Positions 1 to 12,971 are shown, numbered from the stretch's first letter. The stretch is 64,000 nucleotides of DNA from Linnemannia elongata (GCA_036320915.1 JAXBDG010000006.1:1798001-1862000), one strand, 5' to 3'. Program-made: numbers and translations. Notes: generated from the letters alone by a model not told the origin.

Positions 1-2135
1 GTTCTACATAAGCAGAACCTAGCTCCACAGTAATGATGTCTGTAGTGATGTTTGTAATGAGAAAGGAAAACGACCAAGGCTGTTTTAAGATGCTGTAACC
101 TAGCTGTTGCGCGAGACATATTTATGAGTTTTCTGATATGACAAAATCGCGAGAGCTATGATAATCATTTCGAGAATGAGGGGAGAAACAAGTCGGTGGT
201 CAGTTCATGAGTGTTATGAAAAAGATAACAAAGGAAGAAACTGTATTTACGAAACTGCTCACCAAGTGAACAAAAAAACCTGCCCACTGGTCACCTTAAA
301 ACCACAAAAGTAAACCTGTCAACAAACACTTACCGGGGAGTCACCAGAAAAGTAAACAAAGCGATCGTTGTGTGACGTGAAATGGAGTGTGTATTTTGGA
401 TAAGGCATGAAGGGAGAAAGCGAGGGAGAGGGAGTGGAGGGAGTGAGAGGGAGTAAGAAGAGGAAAATGAAGTAACGAGAGGAGTGAGAGCGGAGGACTC
501 ATAGAGCACATCACAACATCCTGCAAAAAGTGGGATCAAGGAGGATTGGTGGCAACAACTACTGATGGCAGGAATCGAAAATGAATTGATGGGCTGGAGA
601 CTCTCAGTCTTCCGTCGTGAAAGAAGCTACCTGTTGAGCATTCGCGTCGATTTCCCGTGCTATGATCACTGCTACCTCTCCTAAACTTGCCACGCAACTC
701 GCAAGCACTGTTGGCTAAGACTCCAACGAGGGTTATGCATGGCCGAGAAAATACAAGGGCAAGTGGACAAGCGAGTGGGAAGAAAAAATTACAGGCCGTA
801 TAATTGCAGATACTTTAGGTCATGCACTGTTGGCGCTAGTCGAGAAAAAATGGGGGACACTTATTCTTTCATTCTCTCCCCTTTTTTCTCGATCACTCAC
901 GCCATCATCAAAGCCCGGGCTGGGTTTCTTCTACTCGGAAAATGAAGAAAGAACGTTGTTCTTTACACTCTAAATTATTGAATATACCATGTCTGCCTGT
1001 TCTAGCGCAATGCTCAAACAGAGACAGAGCAAGAAAATCTCGAAAAAGTAAACTAGGGAGGTACCCATTGATGCATTGGTAACTCGAAAAAGAGAGGTGC
1101 AAGAGAAATGATAGACAGCAACATATGCATGATTCCAGGGAGAAACAGTTGACGCCCATTGGTCCTCGGAAGCGCATCCGAATGAAGGCAGAAGAAATCA
1201 AGCAAACAAGGGCACTGTTCTCTTTTTTGGTTTCCGGGCTTTGGTTCATCCCTAGTCATATGTATCTAAAATGGCACCACACCTCCCTGCTTACTTCGTT
1301 TGTGTCCAAATGGTTTTTTTCGGTGAGAGAAAGGCGCGGCGTTAGAAGCGAAAAAAGTGAAAAATTTAAAAAATCGACTACAAATGTACGCACAGGGTTG
1401 TTTCTCTACCAAGGGTTGGCCTCATGACTTCTTATTTGCGGCGGTTCAACTCTATTTGGGCCAGAGATCTTTGTCGTGCCCATAGGCCAATCAGAGCGAG
1501 CTGGTTCTCCCAACACCATCTTCCTCGATTTTTTTCCGAGAGGGTCCTGCACCCCGGACGAGGGGAAAAGGCCAATGTGATGCAATTGTCTATTCAAGAA
1601 GCAAAGCAAAGTGGAGTTATCTTCTTTACACGAGAAGAACAAACACACACAGGAAAGTGGTAAGTTGGAGTCATATTCACACCCTGAAGGTTGCTTACAA
1701 GAGAAGCAAGCCTTTCGTTCTAAGCACAAGGAGTGAAAAAATCAACCAGATCTTTTATTTCATATCTGAATCTCTTTCCTTCTGTCCTGGAACTGACCAA
1801 AAGGTTAGAAGAAGGGCGTGTGATTGCCCATCGTTAGTTCGCTTTTATTTCATTGGGTGGATGCATGAAGGTGTCCTTTGGGTACCTTTAGCATTTTACC
1901 CTTGTGTTCCTTTCCTCTCGTCCCTTCCTTGTGTACCTTTTCTTTCGTCGATGAAATAAAAGTAATCTCGATTGACTTTGAATCGAACAGACATGCTCAC
2001 TTTTTTCCTTGTAGTAGATAGATAATCTTTACACTCTGATGTTAGAGTTAACTTAACTTTGCATGTTGAAAGTGCAACAACAACTCTTAAAGAAGAATGG
2101 GGAAAATGCCGAAGTCAAAAGAGGCACAACAACAA

Positions 2136-2168
2136 GCGGATCAGGTTTCCGGCGGATCAGGTTTCCGG
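2136..2168. repeat. Short tandem direct repeat, two 16-nt units
   Basis: The unit gcggatcaggtttccg occurs twice back to back. It lies in gene-free DNA and no function is evident. Confidence 0.7.
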
Positions 2169-2728
2169 GCTAGGGGGCTGACTAACCGTATTTCTCGTTG
2201 AAGATAACGGTTGGAAAGTCGAGAGAGAGAACGAGAAGTGGAGCAACCGAGACTTTGAGTATGGACCATGACAACTCTGTTGCGAGATCGATCGCATGCC
2301 CAGACTCCTCTGTTGCTGAGTATATTTACTGCAGTCCAAGAACGAGGATGTAGTCAGTCCAATTGCACGAGTTCCGAAGACGAGGTCGGGGACAAAATGA
2401 CAGGTGGCGTTCGCGACCTAGGGGAAGGGGGGGATTGTAAGCAGGGATGGTAGAATAGTAGAAGAGTAGCAGTTGCAGTAGCAGAAGAAAAGAAAAAGAT
2501 GACCAAGGGCACGCACCAGCAGGAATACGAAGGAGAGAAGGGGAGGGAGGGGGTGCAACCCATGGTCTTAAAATGAGAGGCAGCGTTGATCGTGTGGACT
2601 TTTGGCAGCCATTTGCAGCCGTACTGTCCAATGCGTCCAATGGGCCGCCCCCTATTTGGAACATCCCCGTTCGGCTTCTTGCGCTCTTTCTTTTCACCCT
2701 TCACCCTTGACTCCTCTCAATCAACACG

Positions 2729-2730
<2 letters not shown>

Positions 2731-2766
<36 letters not shown>
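2731..2766. repeat. Poly-A tract, 36 nt
   Basis: An uninterrupted run of 36 A in the upstream region of OPT1. No target-site duplication or element body beside it marks it as a retrotransposon tail. Confidence 0.95.
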
Positions 2767-2768
<2 letters not shown>

Positions 2769-2954
2769 CTTAGGAGCCAATTGGTGACAAGATCAAACGT
2801 CCACTTTCACCCTTGTTCTTTTTTTACCTTCCTACCCCTTCGCTGGACAGGACAAGAACCTATTACCTGGCATCATCATCCAATCCGATCCCTTGAGCTC
2901 TAATGTCATCTGGCTACCTCCTTCCTTTTCTCTTCTTCGTCTCCGGGAGATAAC

Positions 2955-2965
2955 TGCATAAAAAG
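2955..2965 (+). promoter_or_regulatory. TATA-like element upstream of OPT1
   Basis: The string gcataaaaaga lies about 150 nt before the OPT1 start codon and is followed by a pyrimidine-rich leader. Similarly placed AT-rich boxes precede the other two OPT genes. The role is inferred from sequence and spacing only. Confidence 0.4.
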
Positions 2966-3106
2966 AGGACACCCTGCCAGTGCTCAATTGCCCTTTGTCC
3001 TTTCTTCCTTTGCCCAGTTCAAAGACCACCTCGCACACATACTAAAAGGGCCTGCCATTCTTCTGTTCACTTTCGTCTTCTTTTCTTTCTCATTATCTAC
3101 ACCAGC

Positions 3107-5564
3107 ATGGCGGATAAACACGAATACGACGTCGAAAAGACACAAAGCGACAAGGACGCCAATGAGGATACCCTCGTCATGAGCGAGGAGATCGAGAACT
3201 CACGCATTGAGGCTGTTGCCCTAGGTATGTCCTTGACATATTTGTGCTCTATTCATCTTTCGCCCCTGTCGCCTACTAACAGCGTCTTACTACTCTCTTG
3301 CTTCATTACCGACAGTTGTTCCTGTCACCGATGACCCTTCATTGAATGCCATCACGTTCCGTTACTGGATCATTGCTTCCAGCTTCTCGATCATTGGTGC
3401 CATTATCCAGCAATACTACTTCTACCGCACCACCTCTGGCTCCTTCTCGATCTTCTTTGTCAACCTGGCGTCATACTCCATCGGAAAGTTCATGGAAAAG
3501 TACCTTCCTGTCCGATCCGTCTCTCTTGGTCGCTACTCCATGTCCCTCAACCCCGGTCCATTCAACATTAAGGAGCATGCTCTAATCGGAATCACGGTCT
3601 CGACTGCTGCTGGATCTGCATATGCCATCGACATCTTGTCCGCCACTGATCTTTTCCTCAACTACCGCATCGGCGTTGTCGGATCCCTTATTCTCATCAT
3701 TACTACCCAGTGCGTTGGCTATGGTATGGCCGGTTTGCTCCGCAGATACCTGGTGTACCCCGCCGAGATGGTGTGGTGGTCCAACTTGGTCCAAGTCGTC
3801 TTTTACAATGGTATGCACAGCACTGGAGAGTTCAAGACTATGCAAATGATCCGGGGCTGGTCTTACATGAAGTACTTTTGGGTCTTCTGTACAGGCATGT
3901 TCATTTATGAGGTACGCACAACTGCTATTCATGCAATCTTAATCTTTTTTTTATACATGCATTGTCCACTTAAGCTCGTGATCTCGCTAAACATTCTTCG
4001 TCATCTTATCTAGTTCATCCCTCAGCTTGTCGCGCCCCTTCTTGTTACATTTGACTGGATCTGCTGGCTAAACCCCTTCAACAAGGATGTCTGGGCACTG
4101 TTCTCGTCGATATCTGGCGGTGGAATCTTCTCGCTCTCCTTTGACTGGACCTCAATCGGTGGAGCCACCATGTGGTTACCTCTGTCTGCCCAGCTCTGCA
4201 CCTACGGTGGCATGGTCTTGAACTATTGGATCATCCTCCCCATTTTCTGGCTGAACAACGTCTTGGGGACCAAGTCTATTGGCAAACCCTTGACATCGCA
4301 CCTCTTCTACGACGACGGCACTCCCTTCAACATCAAGGAAGTCTTGAACCCCGATTACACCGTCAACTGGGACCTTTACAACGCTGGAAAGCCAGCCAAT
4401 ATGGCGCCCATGTACGCTCTAGGCTTTATGACCTCTTTCATCGCTCTGGCCGGATGTGTTTCTCACATCATCTGTTTCCATGGATCCGACATCATCAGGA
4501 ACTGGAAGGCAGCCGTTGGCTCCGACCGTGAGGACATCCACACAAAGTTGATGAAGGTCTACCCCGAGGTGCCCCAGCTATGGTACGCTGCCTTCTACGT
4601 GACCATGGCAGGATTGGCTATTGTCGTCTGTGAGGTCTACGAGCTCCAACTCCCGTGGTGGGGTCTTATCGTCTCCCTCATTCTCGGATTTCTGTTGACC
4701 CTCCCCATTTGCGCCATGGTCGCCATTACCGGTTTCGGTCCTGGGCTTAACGTCATTACGGAGCTGGTCTGTGGCTACATGCTACCTGGCAAGCCCATTG
4801 CCAATATGACTTTCAAGTGCTACGGATACATGGCCATGTACCAGTGCCAAAGCCTACTCTCGGACCTCAAACTTGGACACTACATGAAGATCCCTCCTCG
4901 CTCCATGTTCATCGGCCAGTTCTGGGGCACCCTCATAGGAGCAGTCTTCAACTACCTCACTATGGTTCTTATCATCGACTCTCAGCGCGGAATACTCAAC
5001 GGAACTAAGGATGACCCCACCGGCCTTTGGACTGGCCAGCGTGTCGATACCTTCTGGGGTTCCGGTCTGATCTACGGTGCCCTCGGTCCTGCCAAGATGT
5101 TTGCGTTTGATGGCAAGTACTGGTTCGTCTACATCGGCTTCCTGATTGGATTCGTCGTTCCCGTCATCCTGTGGGCTCTCTCCAAGGTGTTTCCTCAGTA
5201 CCAGTGGTCGAAGTTCAACGTCGCCATCATTGCCGGAGGTATGGGCGCATACCCCAATGGCTATGCTATCGGTGTTTTCCCCAGCATCATTGTCTGCCTG
5301 ATCTTCCAGGGCTACATCTTCCGTTACCACAAGGGATGGTGGAAGAAGTACGTCTTTGTCTTGTCCGCTGCCCTCGACACCGGCGCAGCATTTACGGGGC
5401 TCATTATGTTCTTGTTCTTCTCAGGCGGCATCTCTCCGAAGTTGTCTCTCAACTTCCCTCACTGGTGGGGCAATTATGCGGACGACAATGGGACGACGGC
5501 CCCATACATGTCCAGCGACCGGTGTGGCTCCTACAAGGGCCAAAACTGGACCGGTGGAGTATAG
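3107..5564 (+). CDS. OPT-family oligopeptide transporter 1
   Basis: A predicted proton-coupled importer of small peptides in the plasma membrane. The exons are 3107-3224, 3316-3911 and 4014-5564, giving 754 residues. The start MADKHEYDVEK opens a short acidic cytosolic tail. The body is a chain of hydrophobic segments carrying the two OPT hallmarks: the NPGPFNIKEH motif near residue 118 and the fungal KIPPR motif near residue 530. Intron 1 is phase 1, intron 2 is phase 0, and both have GT-AG ends. The protein ends CGSYKGQNWTGGV, and an AATAAA follows 52 nt after the stop. It is the first of three tandem paralogues on this strand. OPT members carry tetra- and pentapeptides, glutathione or metal chelates, and the sequence does not decide which. 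Confidence 0.95.
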
Positions 5565-5615
5565 TTGCTTTGTTTTATATCTCTCACACTGTCCGTTATG
5601 TACATATACCCACAA

Positions 5616-5621
5616 AATAAA
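5616..5621 (+). terminator. Polyadenylation signal of OPT1
   Basis: A canonical AATAAA 52 nt after the OPT1 stop codon. It lies between the gene and the downstream OPT fragment, so the fragment is probably outside the main OPT1 transcript. Confidence 0.55.
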
Positions 5622-5690
5622 TACACATGTTCAGGTCTTTTTCTTAACAACGCAGGCAAGTGTTTTTGTTCACTATGGTGTCCCGTTCAG

Positions 5691-5991
5691 GTGTATGCCG
5701 ATCTTCCCTAGCCTGATCGCGTGCCTTGTGCTCAGGTTCTACATGTTCCTCTACCACCAAGGCTGGTGGCAAAAGTATGCTTTGATCCTTGCATCGGCCT
5801 TGGATACCGGCACTGCGTTTACAAGGGTCGTCTTGTTCTTGTTCATTTCCGGTGGTGTCTCCCCCAGGCTAAACTTTGACCCCCCGCACTGGTGGGGCAA
5901 CTATGCGAACAAGAATGGGACGACAGTCCCATACATGTTCAGCGACCGGTGTGGCTCCTATAAGGGTCAGAACTGGGCCAGTGGCGTGTAG
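5691..5991 (+). pseudogene. Detached 3' fragment of an OPT gene, frame still open
   Basis: About 100 codons align with the C-terminal end of the OPT proteins, from the FPS-x-I-x-C-L segment through YHQGWWQKYALILASALDTG to CGSYKGQNWASGV and a stop. Nothing homologous to the first 85 percent of an OPT gene lies upstream, and there is no start codon or promoter of its own. The first part (WWQKYALILAS) is closer to OPT2, while the last part (PHWWGNYA, CGSYKGQNW) is closer to OPT1. The intron that OPT2 has in this stretch is absent. The reading frame has no stops or frameshifts, so the copy is either young or still used. It is most simply the remnant of a fourth tandem copy or an unequal crossover product. 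Use as an alternative last exon of OPT1 is less likely because I found no donor of matching phase. Confidence 0.8.
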
Positions 5992-6765
5992 ACCCTTCAA
6001 GCATCTTTTATTTTTTCATAGTGTACCTTGTACAAATATACCCTTTAATTGCAAACGCGAGCACTCTGGATTCTCATAGCAAGCGTAGTCGTTTGTTAGG
6101 AGCATCATGATGCCTGTCAAAGGAGTCCCACATAGCCATGCAATAACCCTCCCTAGTTTGCTTTTCCTGCAACGGCTAAAGTTTTGTTCGTGCCTTGGCA
6201 TGCTCTTTTGTTAATGACAAATCGCAATGGTTACGCATTGAGAGAGGTAACAGATGATGCTTGTCCGAAGAATGATACAGAGAAAGAGAGATCCCTTCCA
6301 TCTTGTTTTCCCCTCATTCCTTGCCAATCTTTCCTTCCTCACTTTTAGTTCACCCACCAGTCCTTTTTCACGGCCCACTTGGGCTCCCTTTCTTTCTCCA
6401 TCTCCTCCTTTGGCTATCCCTCACTCCTGCTCAAGAGCAAGGAGATACCCATCCAAGAGTTGCGGTCGAGCTCTCTGTTCTCTTTATCTCTCGCCCACAT
6501 ACCCCCTTGAACCCCTTGCCTTTCCTTTTACCTGTCCTTTCCGCCCTCTGCCCACTCTCCATCCCTGCTCTCTCTCCTCCACTCCTGCCCCCTTATATAT
6601 CTGCCACTGCTATTCCACCTCACTATCCTGTATTTTTCCTGGCCTTTGTTTTTTTGTGACACACACCTTTACCCTCAACATCGCTTCACCTCACTGCACC
6701 TCACTTCACCTCCACATCCAACGAGACCTTCTCTTCACTCAGTTGCGGATCACACATACACACAT
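5992..6765. other. Upstream region of OPT2, pyrimidine-rich
   Basis: I see no gene here. From about 6300 to 6760 the plus strand is strongly C/T-rich, which is common in fungal promoters and leaders just ahead of the transcription start. It contains a TATA-like ttatatat at 6593-6600. Confidence 0.5.
6593..6600 (+). promoter_or_regulatory. TATA-like element upstream of OPT2
   Basis: The string ttatatat lies about 170 nt before the OPT2 start codon within a pyrimidine-rich promoter. The role is inferred from its position and from similar boxes before OPT1 and OPT3. Confidence 0.4.
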
Positions 6766-9413
6766 ATGAACGAGATTTCAAGTCCTACTGAAACGACATT
6801 CTCCAAGGCTGAATACTTCGATGACAAGGACAGCAACAATGACCCTGAGAGTAGTGTCGATATGAGTGAAGAGTATGAGGGACAGAACTCGTCCGTTGAG
6901 GCCGTTCGTCTTGGTATGTATTATGTGTTTGTCACACGAAAATTATTAAGTAGAGAGAGAAAAAAAAATGTCCGCAAAGGTGTGTTGTTAAAAACGCACT
7001 GACACACAATTATGCCATGACCTACCCTTTCATGTTGTTAGTCGTGCCGGTCACCGATGATACCACTCTGGTGGCAATCACGTTCCGCTACTGGGTTCTG
7101 TCAACCTTCTTCGCCATCATTGGCGCCGTCGTCCAACAGTACTACTTTTATCGGACCACCTCAGGAACTTTCTCGATCTTCTTTGTCAACCTGGCGTCGT
7201 ATGCAATGGGCAAGTTTATGGCACAAGTCCTCCCTGCAGGGTCTTTCGCTGTCAGAAAGGTCGCCTTTTCCCTCAATCCTGGACCTTTTAATATCAAGGA
7301 GCATACTTTGATTGGCATCACAGTGTCGACGGCTGCCAGTGCTGCCTATGCAATTGATATCCTCTCGGCCACAGATCTCTATCTCAACTACAGGATCAAT
7401 GCTCTGGGATCATTGCTTCTCATCCTGACGACCCAGTGTATTGGATACGGCATGGCAGGCGTCCTGCGCAAGTATCTCGTCTACCCTGCAGAGATGGTTT
7501 GGTGGTCCAACTTGGTCCAGGTTGTCTTCTACAACGCCATCCACAACACGGACGAATTCAAGACTCGGAAGATGATCCGCGGCTGGTCCTACATGAAGTT
7601 CTTTTGGGTCTTTTGCATCGGCATGTTCCTGTACGAGTTCATTCCCCAGTATCTTGCTCCGCTGCTAGTGTTCTTCGATTGGGCCTGCTGGATATCTCCT
7701 TTTAACAGAGACGTCTGGGCGATCTTCTCGTCCATCTCTGGAGGAGGGGTCCTTGCGCTGTCGTTCGACTGGAACTCGATAGGTGGTTCAACCATGTACT
7801 ACCCCCTGGCGGCGCAACTGGCCAACTATGGAGGCATGATCTTCAACTACTGGGTTATCCTGCCCATTATGTGGCTCACCAACGCACTTGGGACAAGGAA
7901 ATATGGTAGACCGCTGACCTCACGGCTCTTTCATGAGAACGGCACCAAGTTCGACATCAATGCTGTTCTGAACCCCGACTACTCGCTGGATGTGGTCAAG
8001 TATGATGCTGGGACCCCAGCAGTGATGACGCCCCTCTACGCCCTTGTCTTTTTTATCAGGTTAGTTCCAAGATATGGATCATGGAAAGGGATTCATGTGA
8101 TTGTAATGTGTATTTTACCTTGTCGCTAATTTTTGTCCGGTACCTCAACACTCTTTTTTCTTACTATTTTCCCTTTGCAACAGCTTCGTATCTCTCTCTG
8201 GTTGTGTATCCCACATTGTTTGCTTCCATGGTGCTTCGATCGTGAGCAACTGGAAACGCGCAGTCGGTGGCGAGGACGACGACGTTCACACTAGGATGAT
8301 GAGAGTCTACCCCGAGGTCCCTCAACTATGGTATGCAGCCTTCTACCTCATCATGGCAGTATTGGCAATCTTTGTCTGCGAGACGTATATCAAACAGTTG
8401 CCCTGGTGGGGTCTCCTCGTCGCTCTTGCTATCGGATGGGTCCTCACACTCCCGATCTGCGCCATGACTGCTATCACTGGATTCGGACCAGGGCTCAATG
8501 TTATCACGGAGCTGGTCTGTGGCTATATCCTGCCTGGAAAACCCATCGCCAACATGACCTTCAAATGTTACGGGTACATGTCCATGTACCAGTGCCAGAT
8601 TCTGCTATCGGACCTCAAGCTCGGACATTACATGAAGATACCTCCCCGCTCTATGTTTATTGGTCAGTTCTGGGGGACATTGGTCGGCAGCTGTTTCAAC
8701 TACTTGACCATGATCCTCATCATCGACTCTCAACGCGAAGTCCTAAACGGTAACTCGGCAGACCCAAATGGACTCTGGACGGGCCAACGAGTCGAGACAT
8801 TCTGGGGCTCAGGTCTGATCTATGGTGCTCTGGGGCCTGCAAGGATGTTTGCGTCCAGCGGCAGGTACGGGTTCGTGTACTATGGCCTCCTTGTTGGCGC
8901 TGTCATCCCTCTCATCCTATGGGTCCTATCCAAGGCGTTCCCACGAGTCCCATGGTCAAATTTGAACGTATCCATCATTGCAGGTGGCATGTCTGCATTC
9001 CCTAATGGTTACACGATGAGCATCCTCTCGGGTTTGATCTGCTGCCTTGTGTTCCGGTTCTACATCTTTCGGTACCACAAGGGGTGGTGGCAGAAGTATG
9101 CTCTGATCCTAGCGTCTAGTTTGGACACTGGTGCTGCGTTTACGGGACTCGTCATCTTCTTGTTCCTCGGCGGAGGCATCTCAGCCAAGGTGAGGAATAG
9201 AACGTCATTTATTGCTGGTCTTTTGTTTGTAACGGGAGTGCAAAACTAATGTCTTCTGCTTGACCTCGGACTCTTTCTGTTACTTAGATGCAAGTGGAAG
9301 TCCCGAGTTGGTGGTTCAATCATTACACGCCGGAGGGTAACAATGCGCCCTACCTCAGCCCAGACCGATGCGGGGCATTCAATGGACAGTGGACCGGTGG
9401 CAGTGGATTGTAA
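6766..9413 (+). CDS. OPT-family oligopeptide transporter 2
   Basis: A second tandem peptide/proton symporter of the OPT family. The exons are 6766-6913, 7042-8059, 8184-9189 and 9288-9413, giving 765 residues. The start MNEISSPTETTF opens an acidic N-terminal tail. The NPGPFNIKEH motif lies near residue 128 and KIPPR near residue 540. Intron 1 has the same phase (1) and position (just before VVPVTDD) as in OPT1. Introns 2 and 3 are not at OPT1 intron positions. The last exon encodes a divergent tail, with MQVEVPSWWFNHYTP then CGAFNGQWTGGSGL, in place of the PHWWGNYA tail of OPT1. All splice ends are GT-AG and the phases close. The substrate is not predictable from the sequence. Confidence 0.95.
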
Positions 9414-9977
9414 CCCTGCCGCTCCTTGTAGGCGCCCTAGTTTGTATAATACCTTATCTATTTACACAAGACCACCATACCACTATACCACGATAAAGAA
9501 AAGAGAGCACATTTGGACACGAGTCCAGGTGGCCCCTTGTCTGAGTTTAGTTTTGTCTTGTCCAGGTGGCAATCTGATTCTTCCTCTTTTGGACATGCAT
9601 GCGTTGCATACATGACTCCTCCTTCAGGAACGCTTTTTCTCTCTCTCCCTCCTCCTCTCTTCTCTTCTTGTCGCCGTTGCTTTGAGAGGAGGAACCACAG
9701 AGTCATCTGAGGCTAGATCTCAGCAGCTCTCTTTCATTTCGTGGGTTAGACCCTCATAAAATTTGCAGCCAGTTTTCCCTCCTTCCACCCACACGCAGAG
9801 TTTGATACCAACCCCCTGACACCAAACCTGATTCCTCCTCCCTCCAATGAGCTCGAACGCGTCTCCTTCAATGAACCAATTGAGTATTTTACCTTAAGAT
9901 CATCTTGTCGGCTTTATGATCCGCACTCCAAAAATCTATCCCGTTACCTATACACGTTTTGCTCATGTGTGTTTATT

Positions 9978-9978
<1 letters not shown>

Positions 9979-10019
<41 letters not shown>
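9979..10019. repeat. Poly-T tract, 41 nt
   Basis: An uninterrupted run of 41 T, the longest homopolymer in the window, downstream of OPT2. No transposon body is visible beside it. Confidence 0.95.
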
Positions 10020-10020
<1 letters not shown>

Positions 10021-10738
10021 GTGTTGAGGTTGCTGCTTGTTTGTTTGAATGTTCGTTCGGGATACAATTTATTTTCTTTCATCGCCGCGAAATATTGGGC
10101 GTTGAGCCGAAAGAGAAAAAGAAGGAAGGGAGGAAGGAAGGAAGGGAGTAGTGCTTGATGGCGCCATAGACCACGTTACCTACCCTCTGTCTCTTTTTTT
10201 CATTTATTTCTTCCTTCGAGTCTTTCTTTCGGGTAGCCGTCCCGCACTTTTTTTTCTTTCAATTCGGCAACGAACCTAGATGATGATCTTTATAGTTATG
10301 CTCACTGAAAAAAAACAAAGTTCGACAACGAAAGAACATCGAGAGGAAGACCGCCGTTGTTGTCAAAAACGGCGTCATGACACCATTTCCCTTTTCCCTA
10401 GTCTCAAACTTCCGAGACTTTGCGTCAGTCGGATAGAGTTTCCCTTATGTTTTTTGTTGTCGTTTTTGTTATTGTTGTTGTGGTTGGTGAGTGTCGCCAT
10501 TTTGTTGGTGTTTGTAACCGTAAAGAAGGGGTGGGAGAACGGGTCGAAGCCCATTGGTCCAGCAAAAAGGCAACCACGGAAATCTCATAGTGGTGTGTGA
10601 TTTATTTTTTTTGTGCGCTGTTCTGCTTCTTTGTTTGTTTACAAGAGGAAAGTGTGACCCGAAAGCCGTCCAAGACTCCGCGTAGGCGAAGGATCAAGGG
10701 GGAAATCAGGAGAAGGGAAGGACGCCGAGATAGGTCTA

Positions 10739-10785
10739 GGCAATGGGCAATGGGCAATGGGTAATGAGCAATGGGTAATGAGCAA
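10739..10785. repeat. Degenerate heptamer tandem repeat
   Basis: About six copies of a 7-nt unit (gggcaat, gggtaat or gagcaat) stand in tandem in gene-free DNA. No function is evident. Confidence 0.7.
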
Positions 10786-12344
10786 GGGAAAGCAGCATGA
10801 ATACTATTCGCTCGGTGTTTGTAGAATTTATGTTCCTTTGCGTTTTTGCTTCCGACCTGGTTTCCGACATATCCGCATGGACTTGAAGAAAAAAGGGTCT
10901 CGGCAAGTGGGTGTTACATCGGAAATCGTACTTCCTTACACATACTGAAAAATACTTGGCATGAGGTACGTTTGTTGTGCTTATTACCAAGGCAAAGAAG
11001 AACAACATAATCGACTGTAGTCTCGCTCTCCCTCTCCCTTAGCTTCCTTGCGTAGGCCAATCGTCCTCTGGGAAGATAATAGGCAAACCAAAGATGAAAA
11101 AAAAACAAGGGGAGGAAAGCATAAAAAAAAAGTGGGAGGGCAGAAGTTGACTTTCTCTCACTCTTCCAACGACAGTTCTAGATGTGACGCACGATCGATA
11201 AAAAAGCATATTGAAAAAGAGTTGTACTTTTGTTCTCGTTGCTCAGAGTCGCCCTTTGCCTGTCCCATTCTTCTTCCCCCTAGAAGCTTTTCCCACACAT
11301 ATAACATACAAGAAAAAAAGAGGTATTCCGCGTGAACACTTCGTGTGCATTCTTGTATCCTATCATCGTTCGCCTTTTTTTCTCACAGAAAAAGAGTTGT
11401 GCTTGTGCGACTTTTTTGCTTTTTTTTTTTCTCACAGAAAGCAAAGTAAAGCCAAAAAAAAAATAGTTGATATTGTACCCTTCGAACTCTACTGTAGGTA
11501 CAAACGCAAAGGTCAAGGAGAGCGATGCCAACAACAACCCAAAACAGGGTAGAGTAGGCGAGGCAAAAGGATGAAAACAAGAACGAATAAGGGAAATCGA
11601 AGCGAGAGCTTTTCTCATCTGGCGAACTCTCGTTCTCTATCCTTGGGGATGGAAGGAAGGGTCATCCGGAAATTGTGAATATGAACAAGCAGGAAGTAGA
11701 TACACAAACCAAAAACAACAAACAAAACAAACAACAAACAACACAATAGCCCAATACCATATGTCGTATGTGGGTGGTTTGTTTGTCTGAACCATTTCGG
11801 ACATGGACAACAAGGGATACTTTTTGTGCATACAAAGGGCAGTACACTGCAAGCAGGTTGAGATGAGTGGATGGAAATGGGCAAAGAGGAAGTGTGACCC
11901 ATTTTGAATATTATTTTGCTCTCACCAATGACCCATATTGAGATCCCAATGGTGTGATAGGCAAGACCCTCGGTAAAGTAGAGAGGGAGGACAAGGCAAG
12001 GCAAATGTTTAAAAACTTAAGTTGTTGACTGAAAAGTAAGAGAGAGCCAATCAGAATCCATGTCATTTGTTCACGGTGACAGTTGGTGCGCAACCTAAAA
12101 TGGATGGACGAGAGAGATCGCAGGAAGGGGCCCGACCTTTTTCGTTTCCGCTTCCTCCTCACCAGTCTTGTGTTTATTTTATATGTGTCGGCTTTTCCTT
12201 GCCTTTCTTACTCACTTTGTCCTCGAGAAGGAATGAAGGGAGGAAGAAAGAAACGGCGAGACCGACGGAGACAGTTACAAAGGAAGGGGCGGGAGGCCAT
12301 TAAGAGTACTAGCGACAATGAGCGAGGAAATGAGCGAGGAAATG

Positions 12345-12349
<5 letters not shown>

Positions 12350-12376
<27 letters not shown>
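12350..12376. repeat. GA dinucleotide microsatellite
   Basis: A pure (GA)n run of about 27 nt. It follows a short degenerate repeat of the type gagcgaggaaat at 12320-12345. Confidence 0.85.
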
Positions 12377-12379
<3 letters not shown>

Positions 12380-12959
12380 CAAATTGGATGGTTCAATTGC
12401 TTCTTGAGAAATAAGTAAAATAGATGGCCATGGCACAATGAATGAGCTTAACTAGGCAATTGAAATAAATTGTATGATGCAAAATGGTTCAGTGCGGATG
12501 GTTCGTATGGCTCGAAAAGAACCATTCCCTCCCCTCTCCTCTAATTCCAGATAGAGAAAGAACATAAGTAAAAGTCGAGTAGTGGCAAAGATAAAGCGCA
12601 CCTGAGGACGAGCTGCGACGAAAGGACTGATTGCGTCTAGATAGAACTCTAATAACGTTGCTCGTGTCCACAAGAACCAAAGTTAATTGATTCAATAGGA
12701 TGAGATCCCCTCAACCTTTGTTCTTATTCCTTGCCCTTGTGTTTGTTCCTTGTCCCTTGTTTGCTTGTCCCTTGCCCCTTTGGCCTTTACCCATGGCCAG
12801 AGCCAATCGAATGCTTTCAAGTCTATTTTCCATCCTCGGTCATTCATTTATCATTCAATCCACTCATATCATTGTGTAAAATATCACTCAAACTGACCCA
12901 ACAACAATCGATAGATAGCACCCCCCTTCCCGAGGAAAGCCCCGCCCTGGATTTTCTTT

Positions 12960-12971
12960 TACATAAATACC
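12960..12971 (+). promoter_or_regulatory. TATA-like element upstream of OPT3
   Basis: The string acataaatac lies about 135 nt before the OPT3 start codon and is followed by a pyrimidine-rich leader. The start context of OPT3, gccaccatg, is strong. The role is inferred from position. Confidence 0.4.

Larger units (their letters stand above)
1..3106. other. Gene-free left end and OPT1 upstream region
   Basis: I see no supportable gene here. The reading frames are short, low in complexity and lack any recognisable domain. The stretch holds purine- or pyrimidine-biased DNA, a 16-nt direct repeat in tandem near 2136-2168 and a run of 36 A at 2731-2766. The last few hundred bases serve as the upstream region of the first OPT gene. 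Confidence 0.6.

Noticed and set aside
2586..2903. Lysine-run proteins across the poly-A tract
   Set aside because: The frames exist only because poly-A lacks stops. There is no conserved sequence on either side.
9979..10019. Poly-T/poly-A runs as tails of retroposed elements
   Set aside because: No adjoining element body, internal promoter or target-site duplication is visible at any of the runs.
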